A stretch of DNA of 64,000 nucleotides from the NCBI RefSeq assembly GCF_014652835.1, contig NZ_BMZO01000007.1, positions 1-64,000 of the forward strand, read 5' to 3'. The position numbers and the translations under genes are program-made. Shown piece by piece: positions 9,989-19,552 of the stretch (position 1 is the stretch's first letter; each line of letters begins with the position of its first letter). The notes beneath the pieces are model-generated. The model made no database searches, was not told the DNA's origin, and saw nothing but the letters and a program-made list of their open reading frames with translations. The stretch is from Limoniibacter endophyticus (GTDB lineage: Bacteria; Pseudomonadota; Alphaproteobacteria; Rhizobiales; Rhizobiaceae).

Positions 9989-11040
9989 TTGTCTTCTTCT
10001 CCGCTTTTCTTGGTCGCAGGCGTAGCTCCCTTTTCGACCTGCGCAGCCTTCGATGCGGCCGGCGACGCAGCGGCATCACCGTCGTCTCGCTCGATACTGC
10101 CAGCGACAGGTGGCGCGAACATGCTTGCAGAAGCTTGAGGAGCCGCATCGCCCACGGGAACAGATTCGAGTTGCTCCAAAATCTGTTCATCCCCGACTTC
10201 GACGAGAACTTCTTCCACCTCCTCGTCCTCAACGCCGAGATAGGCGGCAATAACCTTCGGATCGTTCTTGACGCTTTCCGGATCACCATCGGAGATCTTG
10301 CGGCCATATTCGAGCACGACGACGTGATCGGAAATCTGCATGACCACCGACATGTCGTGCTCGATGAGCAGAATAGACGTATCGCTTTGGTCGCGAATGA
10401 ACCGGAGAAGAACATTGAGTTCCGCCGACTCACGCGGATTCAGACCTGCAGCTGGTTCATCGAGACAAAGCAGTTCCGGTCTGGTGCACATGGCGCGCGC
10501 AATCTCCAGGCGGCGCTGCGCCCCATAGGAGAGGTCACCGGCCGGATCATCCGCGCGATCTAAAAGATCGGCCCTTTCGAGCCAGTAGCTCGCAAGTTCG
10601 ATTGAAGCCTCGTCGGCATTCCGATAGCTGCTAGAGCCGAGCAAACCGAGAATCGTGAAACCCGAAGCCTTCATCAACGCATTATGCTGCGCCACTAGAA
10701 GATTTTCGAGCACAGTCATGCCGGAGAACAGCCGTATATTCTGGAACGTCCGCGCCACTTTGGCGCGCGCCGGGATTTCGTAGTCAGGCAAGCGCTCGAG
10801 CAGGAAAGCATGGCCATCCTTGCGCTTGAGCGTCAGCATGCCCTCGGTCGGCTTGTAGAAGCCCGTGATGCAGTTGAACACCGTCGTCTTGCCAGCACCA
10901 TTGGGGCCGATCAGCGCGGTGATCTCGCCCCGGCGAACGTCGAAAGACAGATCGTCAATAGCCTTCAACCCACCAAAGCGCATGGAAAGATGCTCGACCG
11001 ACAAAACCACGTCGCGCGCAATTGTTACCGTTTCAACCAT
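9985..11040 (-). CDS. livG: Branched-chain amino acid ABC transporter ATPase with long C-terminal tail
   Basis: Cytoplasmic ATPase that pairs with LivF. Walker A is GPNGAGKTT, and LivG-typical features follow: GFYKPTEG, RTFQNIRLFSGMTVLENLLVAQH, the signature LSYGAQRRLEIARAM and LCLDEPAAGLNPRE. The catalytic part ends at AYLG (about residue 269), where most LivG proteins stop. An 82-residue tail rich in Glu, Ala, Pro and Lys follows and looks disordered; it ends KKSGEEDK. The start overlaps the livM stop by one base, so the operon is tightly packed. The function of the tail is unknown. Confidence 0.95.
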   Translation of the reverse strand: MVETVTIARDVVLSVEHLSMRFGGLKAIDDLSFDVRRGEITALIGPNGAGKTTVFNCITGFYKPTEGMLTLKRKDGHAFLLERLPDYEIPARAKVARTFQNIRLFSGMTVLENLLVAQHNALMKASGFTILGLLGSSSYRNADEASIELASYWLERADLLDRADDPAGDLSYGAQRRLEIARAMCTRPELLCLDEPAAGLNPRESAELNVLLRFIRDQSDTSILLIEHDMSVVMQISDHVVVLEYGRKISDGDPESVKNDPKVIAAYLGVEDEEVEEVLVEVGDEQILEQLESVPVGDAAPQASASMFAPPVAGSIERDDGDAAASPAASKAAQVEKGATPATKKSGEEDK

Positions 11041-12434
11041 CAGCCGTGGCCCTCCTTGGTGAAGGCACTGGAAACGGCCTTGCGTTCTTTCAGAAATGCC
11101 GTCGGCTCACGACTTGATACGAAGCCGCGCGGTTTCCAAACCATGACGATAACCATGGCAAGACCGAAGAGCAGCATGCGGTAGAGCTCCGGCGTAAAGC
11201 CGGGTCCAAAGATCAGCTTGAGGAATTGCAGTTCGCGCAACAGCTCCGTCCCGCCGATCATGATGGCAGCAGCAATCGCAATGCCGGGCAGAGATCCCAT
11301 GCCTCCGAGAACCACAATTGCCAGAATAACCGCGGATTCGAGAAAGACAAAGGATTCTGGGCTGACGAAGCCCTGTCGGGCAGCAAAGAAAGCACCCGCA
11401 AAGCCACCGAACATGGCGCCCAGCGAGAATGCCGTTAATTTCGTGTTCGTCGTATTGATGCCCAGCGAGCGGCAAGCGATCTCGTCTTCACGCAGCGCTT
11501 CCCAGGCCCGGCCGATCGGCATTCGCCGCAGGCGGATCGTGACATAGGCGGTCAGCAGCGCCAAAAGAAGGATCAAGTAATAAAGAAAAATCTTGTAATA
11601 GACGCCTGAAGGCGGAAGATTCAGGATCTTGCCTATATAGACCGGGGACGAAATGTCGAAGGCGATGAGGCCGAAAAAGTCGACCTTCGGAATGCCCGAG
11701 ATGCCAGCCGAACCGTTGGTCACTTCGCGCCAGTTGATCAGCACAAGGCGAATAATCTCACCAAACGCGAGTGTCACGATCGCTAGATAGTCACCCCGCA
11801 ATCGCAGCACAGGGAAACCCAGAATGATCCCCCAGAAGGCAGCCATGATGCCAGCCGCGGGTAGAAGCAGCCAGAAGGACAGCCCAAACTCCGACGCCAG
11901 CAGCGCATAGGAATAAGCACCTACCGCATAGAACGCAACATAGCCAAGATCGAGCAGACCAGCGAGTCCCACAACAATATTGAGGCCCCAGGCCAGCATC
12001 ACGTAGATCAGGATCTGGATGCCGAAATTATCGACCCATTTCAAGGAGCCCTGCAAGCCAAAGAGCATGACCATCAGGGCGGGATAGATGAACAGAAAAA
12101 GGATGCCTATGCGGATAAGATTCCTGCGCAGGAAGGTGGCTTCTGTTTCGACGACGACCGTCTTCGCCTTCACTGCCTTGCGTGCCGCAATGGCTGGAGC
12201 GATGAACGCAGTGATGACGAAGCGGCCCACCATTACAAGGGCGACCACCACGGCAAGCGTGCCCCAGCGGTAGCGCAAAATCAGCTGGTTCTGCATGTTC
12301 TGATCGGTTTGTAGACCAATCAGCATGACGAAGAGACCGAAGGCGATCAGGCCACCCCAGAGAGCATTGCGAAACGCTTTGATATAGATGGAGCCGTCAG
12401 CTTTGGCCTGACTGGAAATAGAAGAGAGGGCCAT
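11040..12434 (-). CDS. livM: Branched-chain amino acid ABC transporter permease
   Basis: Inner-membrane permease of 464 residues, long for the family because the first ~120 residues form an extra N-terminal membrane module like that of E. coli LivM. The core carries the hallmarks [24 protein letters not shown] (in part), [18 protein letters not shown], the [10 protein letters not shown] cytoplasmic loop that contacts the ATPases, and [15 protein letters not shown]. It starts 3 bp after the livH stop. Together with LivH it forms the translocation path. Confidence 0.96.
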   Translation of the reverse strand: MALSSISSQAKADGSIYIKAFRNALWGGLIAFGLFVMLIGLQTDQNMQNQLILRYRWGTLAVVVALVMVGRFVITAFIAPAIAARKAVKAKTVVVETEATFLRRNLIRIGILFLFIYPALMVMLFGLQGSLKWVDNFGIQILIYVMLAWGLNIVVGLAGLLDLGYVAFYAVGAYSYALLASEFGLSFWLLLPAAGIMAAFWGIILGFPVLRLRGDYLAIVTLAFGEIIRLVLINWREVTNGSAGISGIPKVDFFGLIAFDISSPVYIGKILNLPPSGVYYKIFLYYLILLLALLTAYVTIRLRRMPIGRAWEALREDEIACRSLGINTTNTKLTAFSLGAMFGGFAGAFFAARQGFVSPESFVFLESAVILAIVVLGGMGSLPGIAIAAAIMIGGTELLRELQFLKLIFGPGFTPELYRMLLFGLAMVIVMVWKPRGFVSSREPTAFLKERKAVSSAFTKEGHG

Positions 12435-12437
12435 GAC

Positions 12438-13340
12438 TTACACCTTCTCCACTTCCGGTCGCCCGAGTAGTCCGGACGGCATGAAGATCAGCACGATGGC
12501 AAGGATCGAAAACGCCGCTACATCCTTGTAATCGATAGAGAAATAGGCGGACCAAAGCGACTCGATCAGGCCGATCAGCAAGCCGCCGAGCACGGCACCC
12601 GGTATGGAGCCTATGCCACCGAGCACGGCAGCCGTAAAGGCTTTCACGCCTGGGATGAAGCCGTCTGAAAACACGACGACGCCATAGTAGACGAGGTAGA
12701 GCGTACCTGCGACCGCAGCAAGCGCGGCGCCCATGATAAATGTAATGGAGATAGTGCGGTCCACGTCAATGCCGAGCAAAGCGGCCATCTTGCGATCCTG
12801 CTCGCAAGCGCGCTGCGCACGACCGAGAGGCGTACGATTAACAATGTACCAGAAAATCGTCAGCAGAATAATGGTCACGACTACGATAACGATCTGCTTG
12901 AGCGAGATCGTTAGACCACCGACATTGTAAACCGACGTGACCAATGGCGGGATCGGCTTGTTGCGCGGGCCCTGCGTGACCTGCACAAAGTTCGACAACG
13001 CGATTGACATGCCAATTGCCGTGATCAACGGCGCGAGGCGAAACGATCCGCGCAGTGGACGATAGGCCAGTTTTTCAATGACCCAATTGTAGAGGCTAGT
13101 CAGAAGCATCGCCACGATCAGCATCAGCAAGATGGCGATGGGAGCCGTGATTGACACGAAAAGTCCGACTAGAACAAGAAAGGTAATGAGGGCACCGAAG
13201 GCACCGATCATGAAAATATCGCCATGGGCGAAGTTGATCATGCCGATAATGCCATAGACCATCGTATAACCGATGGCGATCAGCCCATAGATCGAACCGA
13301 GCGTCAGCCCGTTGATCAGTTGCTGTATGAAATAATCCAT
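12438..13340 (-). CDS. livH: Branched-chain amino acid ABC transporter permease
   Basis: Inner-membrane permease, 300 residues, first gene of the liv operon. It begins MDYFIQQLINGLTLGSIYGL, contains AIGYTMVYGIIGMINFAHG, the ATPase-contact loop TPLGRAQRACEQDRKMAALL, and LGGIGSIPGAVLGGLLIG. The ATG follows GGGGGAG; the frame is open for another 88 codons upstream, but those residues are Arg/Cys-rich with no homology that I recognise, so I exclude them. The operon promoter should lie in 13341-13652. Confidence 0.96.
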   Translation of the reverse strand: MDYFIQQLINGLTLGSIYGLIAIGYTMVYGIIGMINFAHGDIFMIGAFGALITFLVLVGLFVSITAPIAILLMLIVAMLLTSLYNWVIEKLAYRPLRGSFRLAPLITAIGMSIALSNFVQVTQGPRNKPIPPLVTSVYNVGGLTISLKQIVIVVVTIILLTIFWYIVNRTPLGRAQRACEQDRKMAALLGIDVDRTISITFIMGAALAAVAGTLYLVYYGVVVFSDGFIPGVKAFTAAVLGGIGSIPGAVLGGLLIGLIESLWSAYFSIDYKDVAAFSILAIVLIFMPSGLLGRPEVEKV

Positions 13341-13652
13341 GTTTACGTCGCTCCCCCAGAAATGCGCGGCGCGGCGCACGCAAGCATCCTGGAATGTTCC
13401 CCTGATCCAGAGGCGACGTTTACAGGCGCGACATCGATCGACGTAGACAAAAGCTAATATGAGCTGATGTGCCGAACGGTCGTTCCCCCGAAGCCGTTGC
13501 CCCTGACTAAGGACCAGCCTCCGCCGGTCGCATTCCCCTTTATTCTTCAAAAACCAGACTGATACGCTTTCTTCTGATGCGCTTTCAATCGGTTTTGTTC
13601 CCATTCTTCAGCCTGCACATTTCCAAATGCCGCGCAAGTCCTATTGCATGCC
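13341..13652. other. Intergenic region upstream of livH
   Basis: 312 bp between the liv operon start and the stop of the hydroxyproline epimerase gene, both on the minus strand. It should hold the liv promoter. I could not recognise a convincing -35/-10 pair, operator or terminator in it. Confidence 0.4.
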
Positions 13653-14654
13653 TCAAGCGACCACAAATCCGTGTGCGAACGGGTCGCGATCATCAATAAA
13701 AATCGTGTTATAGCCGGTAGTTCGGGCCCATCCGCCGATTGAAGGCGTTATCGCCAGCCTGTCTTCTACTTTCGTCTCATTCTCGATCCGACCGTAAAAA
13801 AGCGAGCCGATAATCGATTCATGCACGAAATCCTCCCCAACCTCGAGCCTACCTTTGCCGTGCAGCTGTGCCATGCGCGCCGAGGTTCCTGTGCCGCAAG
13901 GGGAGCGGTCGATCGCCTTGTCTCCGTAGAGCACGGCGTTACGCGCATCAGCTTGCTCGTGCTGCGGCTTACCGGTCCATTGGATATGGGTCAGGCGATT
14001 AATGTCCGGCCGTGTGGGATGCACGAAGCTGTAGACTTCGTTTAACCTGTCGCGCAGCACACGGCCCCAAGCAACGAGATCCCCCGGTGCGTAATCGGCC
14101 ATATCGCTGTAATTGGCCTGCGGCTCGACAATGGCATAAAAATTGCCGCCATAAGCGACATCTACCGTCAAACGCCCCAGAACCGGGCATTCCACGGCAA
14201 GCTCCTCAGCGTAAAGGAATGATGGCACATTGGTGATGCGCACTTCCTCGACATATTCGCCTTCCTGTCGATACGCGGCGAGCACGAGGCCCGCCGGCGT
14301 ATCAAGCCGCAGCAGACCCGGCGTCTTCGGACGAACGAGACCATGCTCTAGTGCCATCGTTACCGTTCCAATCGTGCCGTGGCCGCACATGGGCAGGCAG
14401 CCGGACGTTTCGATAAAAAGAACCCCCACATCACAATCGTCGCGCGTCGGTGGATAAAGGATTGATCCCGACATCTGATCATGCCCCCGCGGCTCAAACA
14501 TCAACCCGGTCCTGATCCAATCGAAGTCTCGCAGAAAATGTGCTCGTCTCTCCATCATCGTCGCCCCGTCGAGTAGAGGGCCTCCGCCGGTAACGAGACG
14601 AACCGGATTGCCGCAAGTATGGCCGTCGATGATATGGAAAGAATGCTTTACCAT
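13653..14654 (-). CDS. 4-hydroxyproline 2-epimerase (proline racemase family)
   Basis: Cofactor-independent enzyme, 333 residues, the same length as Brucella PrpA, which it closely resembles. Both catalytic cysteines are present: Cys90 in LPMCGHGTIG and Cys253 in DRSPCGTGTSARMA. Retention of the second Cys argues for epimerase/racemase rather than the trans-3-hydroxyproline dehydratase branch, which has Thr there. The expected reaction interconverts trans-4-hydroxy-L-proline and cis-4-hydroxy-D-proline. The gene is 11 bp downstream of a D-amino-acid dehydrogenase gene that could oxidise the D-product, and a GntR regulator is divergent. Proline racemase activity is a less likely alternative; in Brucella, PrpA was first described as a proline racemase and B-cell mitogen. 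Confidence 0.9.
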   Translation of the reverse strand: MVKHSFHIIDGHTCGNPVRLVTGGGPLLDGATMMERRAHFLRDFDWIRTGLMFEPRGHDQMSGSILYPPTRDDCDVGVLFIETSGCLPMCGHGTIGTVTMALEHGLVRPKTPGLLRLDTPAGLVLAAYRQEGEYVEEVRITNVPSFLYAEELAVECPVLGRLTVDVAYGGNFYAIVEPQANYSDMADYAPGDLVAWGRVLRDRLNEVYSFVHPTRPDINRLTHIQWTGKPQHEQADARNAVLYGDKAIDRSPCGTGTSARMAQLHGKGRLEVGEDFVHESIIGSLFYGRIENETKVEDRLAITPSIGGWARTTGYNTIFIDDRDPFAHGFVVA

Positions 14655-14665
14655 GAGATGAGCTT

Positions 14666-15913
14666 TCAGAAGCGGGTGGCGGAGAAGGGAGAAAGGTCAA
14701 TGCCGGCAACTTGATTGGTTGCAAGTTCGCTGACAAGCTTGGCAGTCGCAGCCGCCTGTGTCAGGCCAAGATGGCCATGACCGAAGGCGTAGATGACTGC
14801 CCTCGAGCGCGAGGCGTAATCAATGACGGGAAGCGAATCCGGCAGGGAAGGACGATACCCCATCCATTGCCTGCCTCCGGAAATGTCCAGATCGGGAAGA
14901 AAGGTTTTCGCCTTCGTCAGCATGGCTTCCGAACGACGATAGTCGGGTCCGCGTTCCAGCCCACCAAGTTCGACTGCCCCACCAATCCGGATGCCGATGG
15001 AAAGCGGGGTCATGACAAATCCATGTTCAGAAAAGATCAGCTGTCGCTTGAGATCCAGAGCCGAAAGCGGCAGCGTGCTATTGTAACCGCGCTCCGTCTC
15101 CAATGGGATCCGATCACCAAGCTGTCGCGCCAACTGGTGAGACCATGCTCCGGCGCAGATGACGACTTTGTCTGCCGTGAGCGTCCTGCCATCCGCCAGA
15201 TGCAGGTTGGCATATGTCTGCCCCGTCGAAAGTCCGGCGACCTCCGCCTGCTCGAACACTGCGCCAAGGCTTTCGGCATATTTCCAAAGCACTTCGCCTA
15301 ATAGCTTCGGATCGTCGACAGTTTCCCAGCCTGGCACGAACGTGCCGCGCCGAAAGCGCTTGTCGAGACCAGGTTGAAGCTCGGCCAGGCGCGCTCCCGA
15401 CACATGCTCGAAAGAGATGCCGTTACGTACCCGAACATCCCAACCTGGAAGAGACGCGCGAAATCCCTGTTCCGTCTCGTATAACTCCAGCGAGCCCTCT
15501 GCGCGACGCATGCCACTTGTGCCCGAGCGCTGCATCAAGGCATACCATTCTTCACGGGCAAGGGCCATCAACGAAGCCTGCGCCGTGATTGATCGCTCGC
15601 GGTTCTTTACCTGACTAGCGCGCAGGAAGTGCCCGAACCACGGCAGAAGCTTCGGGAAGTATGCAGGCGGAATTGAAAGTGGCCCGAGCGGATCGGCAAG
15701 CCATTTCGGTATCTTGGTCAGCACCCCCTTCTGCGCCAGCGGCAGGAGATCGCTGAAAGCGAAGGCGCCTGCATTACCCGAACTGGTTCCCTCGCAGATT
15801 CCGAGGCGATCCACGACACGTACCTGATGACCACGGCTCGCAAGGGTGCACGCGCTTGCAATGCCGATAATGCCAGCGCCGGCGACCAAGACCGACGGCT
15901 TCAATTCTCCCAT
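14666..15913 (-). CDS. FAD-dependent D-amino acid dehydrogenase (DadA-like)
   Basis: 415-residue flavoprotein of the DAO fold. The N-terminal dinucleotide site is VLVAGAGIIGIASACTLASR, and the second half carries WMGYRPSLPDSLPVI and YAFGHGHLGLTQAAATAK, which are DadA hallmarks. By context it likely oxidises cis-4-hydroxy-D-proline (or D-proline) to the pyrroline product, passing electrons to the respiratory chain. It is the first gene of a two-gene minus-strand unit with the epimerase. The divergent GntR gene begins 133 bp away, with TGATATAT repeats between. Other hydroxyproline pathway genes (deaminase, semialdehyde dehydrogenase, transporter) are not adjacent. Confidence 0.88.
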   Translation of the reverse strand: MGELKPSVLVAGAGIIGIASACTLASRGHQVRVVDRLGICEGTSSGNAGAFAFSDLLPLAQKGVLTKIPKWLADPLGPLSIPPAYFPKLLPWFGHFLRASQVKNRERSITAQASLMALAREEWYALMQRSGTSGMRRAEGSLELYETEQGFRASLPGWDVRVRNGISFEHVSGARLAELQPGLDKRFRRGTFVPGWETVDDPKLLGEVLWKYAESLGAVFEQAEVAGLSTGQTYANLHLADGRTLTADKVVICAGAWSHQLARQLGDRIPLETERGYNSTLPLSALDLKRQLIFSEHGFVMTPLSIGIRIGGAVELGGLERGPDYRRSEAMLTKAKTFLPDLDISGGRQWMGYRPSLPDSLPVIDYASRSRAVIYAFGHGHLGLTQAAATAKLVSELATNQVAGIDLSPFSATRF

Positions 15914-15950
15914 ATCATCCCCGCTTCCGGCGACATCCGCCTTCTATGGT

Positions 15951-16014
15951 TTGATATATTCTTGAAAAGGATCTCCACGGAAAGAGGTGCACGTCGAATA
16001 TTTTTGATATATCA
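15951..16014. promoter_or_regulatory. Candidate GntR operators between dadA-like and gntR genes
   Basis: A perfect 10-bp palindrome TGATATATCA lies at 16005-16014 and a half-matching copy TGATATAT at 15952-15959, both in the divergent intergenic region. GntR/FCD regulators commonly bind short AT-rich palindromes beside their own gene. The palindromes are seen; regulator binding is inferred. Confidence 0.5.
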
Positions 16015-16045
16015 TTGCCAAGCAGATGTTTCGAAAGTGTACCGC

Positions 16046-16708
16046 ATGCCCTCATCCCATAGCCCGACCCCCGGCACGGTCGCAGCCTCGGAAATTGCCT
16101 ATGTTCGCCTTCAGCAGATGATTGTGCGTCTTGAGCTCCTGCCCGGAGCGCTGATGACGGAAGGAGCCCTCATTGAGCGGCTCGACATGGGACGAACGCC
16201 CGTTCGTGAAGCGCTGCAACGCCTCGCCCTTGAGGGCTTCGCGGAAATTCGCCCGCGTTCAGGTATCGCAATTAGCCCACTGCACATTTCCGACTGGCTT
16301 CAGGTTCTGGATGCGGCTTTTGGGCTAAAGATCGTTCTTGCGCGGTCGGCCGCACGATTCCCGCCCTTGGAGAACGACCTTTTTCGCAAAGCCGCTCTAA
16401 ATATGCAGCGTGCCACCGTCTCAGGCAATGTCGTCAGCTACCTGGAAGCTGAGTCCAATCTCGATCTGGCGATCGCTCAGGCATCCGCAAACGGTTTCGC
16501 TGCACGCGCCGCCGCCCCACTTCAAGCGCATGCGCGACGCTTCTGGTATCGTTTTCGTTCAGAACAAGGCTTGGCGAGCGTCGCGGAAAAACACCTTGCA
16601 CTCATAAATGCGATCATGAGCGGAGACGTGACTGGAGCTGGTCAGCGCGCGGAGGAGTGTCATCTGACCGTACGTCGCATGGCCGAACAGACCGCCTCTG
16701 CACGCTGA
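16046..16708 (+). CDS. GntR-family transcriptional regulator (FCD-type)
   Basis: 220 residues. The N-terminal winged helix-turn-helix spans about residues 15-75, with the typical TEGALIERLDMGRTPVREAL and RLALEGFAEIRPRSGIAIS. The C-terminal part (about 80-215) is a helical FCD-like ligand domain. I chose the ATG at 16046; the frame continues upstream across the divergent gene's start and is unlikely to be coding there. Placement suggests it controls the hydroxyproline epimerase/dehydrogenase pair and itself. The ligand is unknown, plausibly a hydroxyproline metabolite. Confidence 0.88.
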   Translation: MPSSHSPTPGTVAASEIAYVRLQQMIVRLELLPGALMTEGALIERLDMGRTPVREALQRLALEGFAEIRPRSGIAISPLHISDWLQVLDAAFGLKIVLARSAARFPPLENDLFRKAALNMQRATVSGNVVSYLEAESNLDLAIAQASANGFAARAAAPLQAHARRFWYRFRSEQGLASVAEKHLALINAIMSGDVTGAGQRAEECHLTVRRMAEQTASAR

Positions 16709-16753
16709 GAGAATAGATTTCTAAAATTCCTTCACATTGAGAACTCTATTGCG

Positions 16754-16812
16754 AAGATAGATTGGAAGGCGCCAAATTCGATCTCTTCCGCAGGGAAATC
16801 ATTTTCTATCTT
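16754..16812. promoter_or_regulatory. Spaced inverted repeat upstream of the sulfate transporter
   Basis: AAGATAGA (16754-16761) and TCTATCTT (16805-16812) are exact reverse complements 43 bp apart, just ahead of the sulfate-binding protein start at 16841. The stretch is AT-rich compared with its surroundings. It could be an operator pair or part of the leader; no known consensus was recognised. Confidence 0.3.
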
Positions 16813-16840
16813 AGAAAAAATTGCTTTCCCGGAGTTCTCG

Positions 16841-17827
16841 ATGAAACGCACTCTTCTCGCGTCTGCCCTTCTGGCGGCATCCTTGGTTATTCCTGCCAGT
16901 GCGCAGGAGAACACCAAGCTGCTCAACGCCTCCTATGATATCGCCCGCGAACTCTTCGCCGCCGAGAACGAAGCCTTTACCAAGGGGCATCCAAACATCA
17001 CCATCGATCAATCCCATGCCGGCACCTCCAAGCAGGCTCGTGCCATCGTGGAAGGACTCGAGGCAGACGTCGTCACCTTCAATCAGGTCACAGACATCGA
17101 CTTCCTCGTCAAGAACGGCTTCGTCTCCGAAGACTGGCAGGCAGATTTTCCGAACAACGCATCACCCTACTACTCCTTCCCGTCTTTTCTGGTGCGCCCC
17201 GGCAACCCGAAAAACATCCAGAACTGGGACGATCTGGCCCGCGAGGACGTGAAGGTCGTTTTTCCGAACCCGAAGACATCCGGCAATGCACGCTATACCT
17301 ATCTGGCTGCTACCGCTTACGCCAAAGAAGCCTTCAACGACGACCCTGAGAAGGTTCAGGATTTCGTAAAGAAGATCTTTGCCAACGTTCCTGTCTTCGA
17401 CACTGGCGGCCGCGCCGCCACAACCACTTTTGTTGAGCGCAATATCGGCGACGTTCTTGTGACCTTCGAAGCGGAAACACGTGGAATCGCGCGTGAGTTT
17501 GGGGCGGACAAGGTCGAGGCCGTTGCCCCGCAGGTCAGTCTTCTTGCCGAGTTTCCGGTCGCAATCGTCGACAGGGTTGCGGAGAAGCGCGGCACGCAGG
17601 AAGCTGCAAAAACCTATTTGGATTTCCTTTACACGGAAGAAGGCCAGCGCATCGCTGCCCAGCAAGGCCATCGCGTACACGATGAGAAAGTTTCCGCCGA
17701 GTTCAAAGAGCAATTCCCGGAAATCCGTCTCGTCAACGTGGACGATGTTTTCGGCGGATGGGACAAAATCCAGGATGAGCATTTCGCTTCCGGCGCTCAA
17801 CTCGACCAGATATACGGCAACCGCTGA
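16841..17827 (+). CDS. Sulfate ABC transporter periplasmic binding protein
   Basis: 328 residues with signal peptide MKRTLLASALLAASLVIPA ending at ASAQ. The mature start KLLNASYDIARELF is the characteristic sulfate-binding protein motif, followed by HAGTSKQARAIVEGLEADVV, FPNPKTSGNARYTYLAA and DTGGRAATTTFVERNIGDVL, all typical of Sbp/CysP. It binds sulfate (possibly thiosulfate) in the periplasm and delivers it to the CysT/CysW permease. It is the first gene of a four-gene operon with short gaps or overlaps. Sbp and CysP cannot be separated with certainty here. Confidence 0.95.
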   Translation: MKRTLLASALLAASLVIPASAQENTKLLNASYDIARELFAAENEAFTKGHPNITIDQSHAGTSKQARAIVEGLEADVVTFNQVTDIDFLVKNGFVSEDWQADFPNNASPYYSFPSFLVRPGNPKNIQNWDDLAREDVKVVFPNPKTSGNARYTYLAATAYAKEAFNDDPEKVQDFVKKIFANVPVFDTGGRAATTTFVERNIGDVLVTFEAETRGIAREFGADKVEAVAPQVSLLAEFPVAIVDRVAEKRGTQEAAKTYLDFLYTEEGQRIAAQQGHRVHDEKVSAEFKEQFPEIRLVNVDDVFGGWDKIQDEHFASGAQLDQIYGNR

Positions 17828-17840
17828 GTAAGGATCTGAG

Positions 17841-18665
17841 GTGAAACGTCGCATTCTGCCGGGTTTCCCGCTGGCCCTCGGCATAACCCTCTTCTATACA
17901 GCCCTGATCGTCGCTTTGCCGATCGGGGCACTGCTGTTCAAGGCCGCGAGCCTTGGGCCTGAGCAATATTGGAACATTGTCTCTTCCGCACGTGCCGTTG
18001 CGACCTATCGAGTCACCGTGACAAGCGCCCTTTTCGCTACCCTTTTCAACCTTGTATTCGGCTTGGCACTGGCATGGGTTCTGGTACGCTATGAGTTTCC
18101 CGGCAAGCGTCTCGTCGATGCGTTGGTCGATCTGCCATTTGCGCTGCCTACGGCCGTGGCCGGCATTGCGCTGACGACGCTGTTTGCCTCGAATGGCTGG
18201 TTCGGGTCGCCGCTGGCGGCGATCGGTATCAACGTCGCCTATACACCACTCGGTATAATGATTGCGATGGCCTTCACCAGCCTGCCCTTCATCGTGCGCA
18301 CTGTGCAGCCAGTTCTGGAGGAACTCGATCCGGCGCTGGAAGAAGCCGCACAATCACTCGGCGCATCCGACGGAACGATCTTTTCAAAAGTCATGATGCC
18401 CATTCTTCTGCCTGCTCTTCTCGCCGGCACTTCCCTGTCCTTCGCCCGCGCCCTCGGCGAATTTGGTGCAATCATCTTCATTGCCGGAAACCAGCCCATG
18501 GAGACGGAGATCACCGCTCTGCTAACCTTCATTCGACTTGAAGAATATGACTACGCTTCTGCATCGGCAATCGCCTCGGTCATACTGATATCGGCCTTCG
18601 TGATGCTTGCAGTGACCAACATGGCGCAGTCCCGGGCCCTCCGCTATACGGAGAACAGCCAATGA
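17841..18665 (+). CDS. cysT: Sulfate ABC transporter permease CysT
   Basis: Inner-membrane permease, 274 residues, with about six membrane segments. It shows LPFALPTAVAGIALTTLF and the ATPase-contact loop EELDPALEEAAQSLGAS. The GALGEFG-like motif appears as RALGEFGAIIFIAGNQPMET. The start is GTG at 17841, after AAGGA. It ends overlapping the next gene by 4 bp (ATGA), so coupled translation is likely. It forms a heterodimer with CysW. Confidence 0.95.
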   Translation: MKRRILPGFPLALGITLFYTALIVALPIGALLFKAASLGPEQYWNIVSSARAVATYRVTVTSALFATLFNLVFGLALAWVLVRYEFPGKRLVDALVDLPFALPTAVAGIALTTLFASNGWFGSPLAAIGINVAYTPLGIMIAMAFTSLPFIVRTVQPVLEELDPALEEAAQSLGASDGTIFSKVMMPILLPALLAGTSLSFARALGEFGAIIFIAGNQPMETEITALLTFIRLEEYDYASASAIASVILISAFVMLAVTNMAQSRALRYTENSQ

Positions 18666-19552
18666 GCGCCATCAAACGCAACAGGCCACCACGCGTCGGC
18701 GATGATCCGCGTACCAGAGGCTTCCTGCTCGCCTTCGTGTTACTGACAGGTGCGATCATCGTGGTGGGGCCGTTGGCCATTATCTTCAGTCAGGCCTTTG
18801 GGCGCGGTGTGCCGGTGTTTCTTCAGGCCATCGCGCATCCCGATACGCAAAGCGCCATCGCCATGACGCTCATTACTGCGCTGATCGCCGTTCCGGTCAA
18901 CACGATCTTTGGCATCGCGGCAGCCTGGGCTATTACCAAGTTCGATTTCATGGGCAAGCGCCTGCTCTTGCTCATCATCGAAATCCCCTTTTCGATTTCG
19001 CCGATCGTTGCCGGCGTGGCCTATCTCTTCGTTTATGGTTTGCAGGGCCTGTTCGGACCCGCTTTGCAATCCGCAGATATAAAAATCCTCTTTGCTCTTC
19101 CAGGCATCGTGCTTGCTTCCATGTTCGTCACAGCACCCTTCGTTGCCAGGGAACTGATCCCGCTGATGCAGGCGCAGGGGCGCGATCTGGAGGAAGCTGC
19201 AACGTCGCTTGGCGCCTCGGGCTGGCGCACATTTCTCATGGTTACCTTGCCGAACATTCGCTGGGCCCTGCTTTACGGCGTAGTACTCTGTAATGCCCGC
19301 GTAATGGGCGAGTTCGGTGCCGTCTCCATTGTCTCCGGCAATATTCGCGGCCAAACGAATACCCTGCCGCTGCACATCGAACTGCTTTATCACGACTACC
19401 AGACGGTGGGCGCCTTTGCCGCCGCGACAATATTGACATTGCTCGCACTCGTCACCATCGCCGCCAAGCTGCTGCTTGAGCGCTACGGAGCAGGCCACCG
19501 CACCCGTCCCATTCTGGTTGCGAAACCGGCTGCCATCGAGGAGAAATCATGA
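18662..19552 (+). CDS. cysW: Sulfate ABC transporter permease CysW
   Basis: Inner-membrane permease, 296 residues. Family features are [20 protein letters not shown], the contact loop [18 protein letters not shown] and [20 protein letters not shown], the last being CysW-specific. Overlaps of 4 bp with both neighbours indicate a single translational unit. Partner of CysT. Confidence 0.95.
   Translation: MSAIKRNRPPRVGDDPRTRGFLLAFVLLTGAIIVVGPLAIIFSQAFGRGVPVFLQAIAHPDTQSAIAMTLITALIAVPVNTIFGIAAAWAITKFDFMGKRLLLLIIEIPFSISPIVAGVAYLFVYGLQGLFGPALQSADIKILFALPGIVLASMFVTAPFVARELIPLMQAQGRDLEEAATSLGASGWRTFLMVTLPNIRWALLYGVVLCNARVMGEFGAVSIVSGNIRGQTNTLPLHIELLYHDYQTVGAFAAATILTLLALVTIAAKLLLERYGAGHRTRPILVAKPAAIEEKS

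Noticed and set aside
13341-13604. N-terminal extension of livH by 88 codons
   Set aside because: The extension is Arg/Cys-rich and non-homologous, while the internal ATG has a strong GGGGGAG site and matches the usual LivH start.
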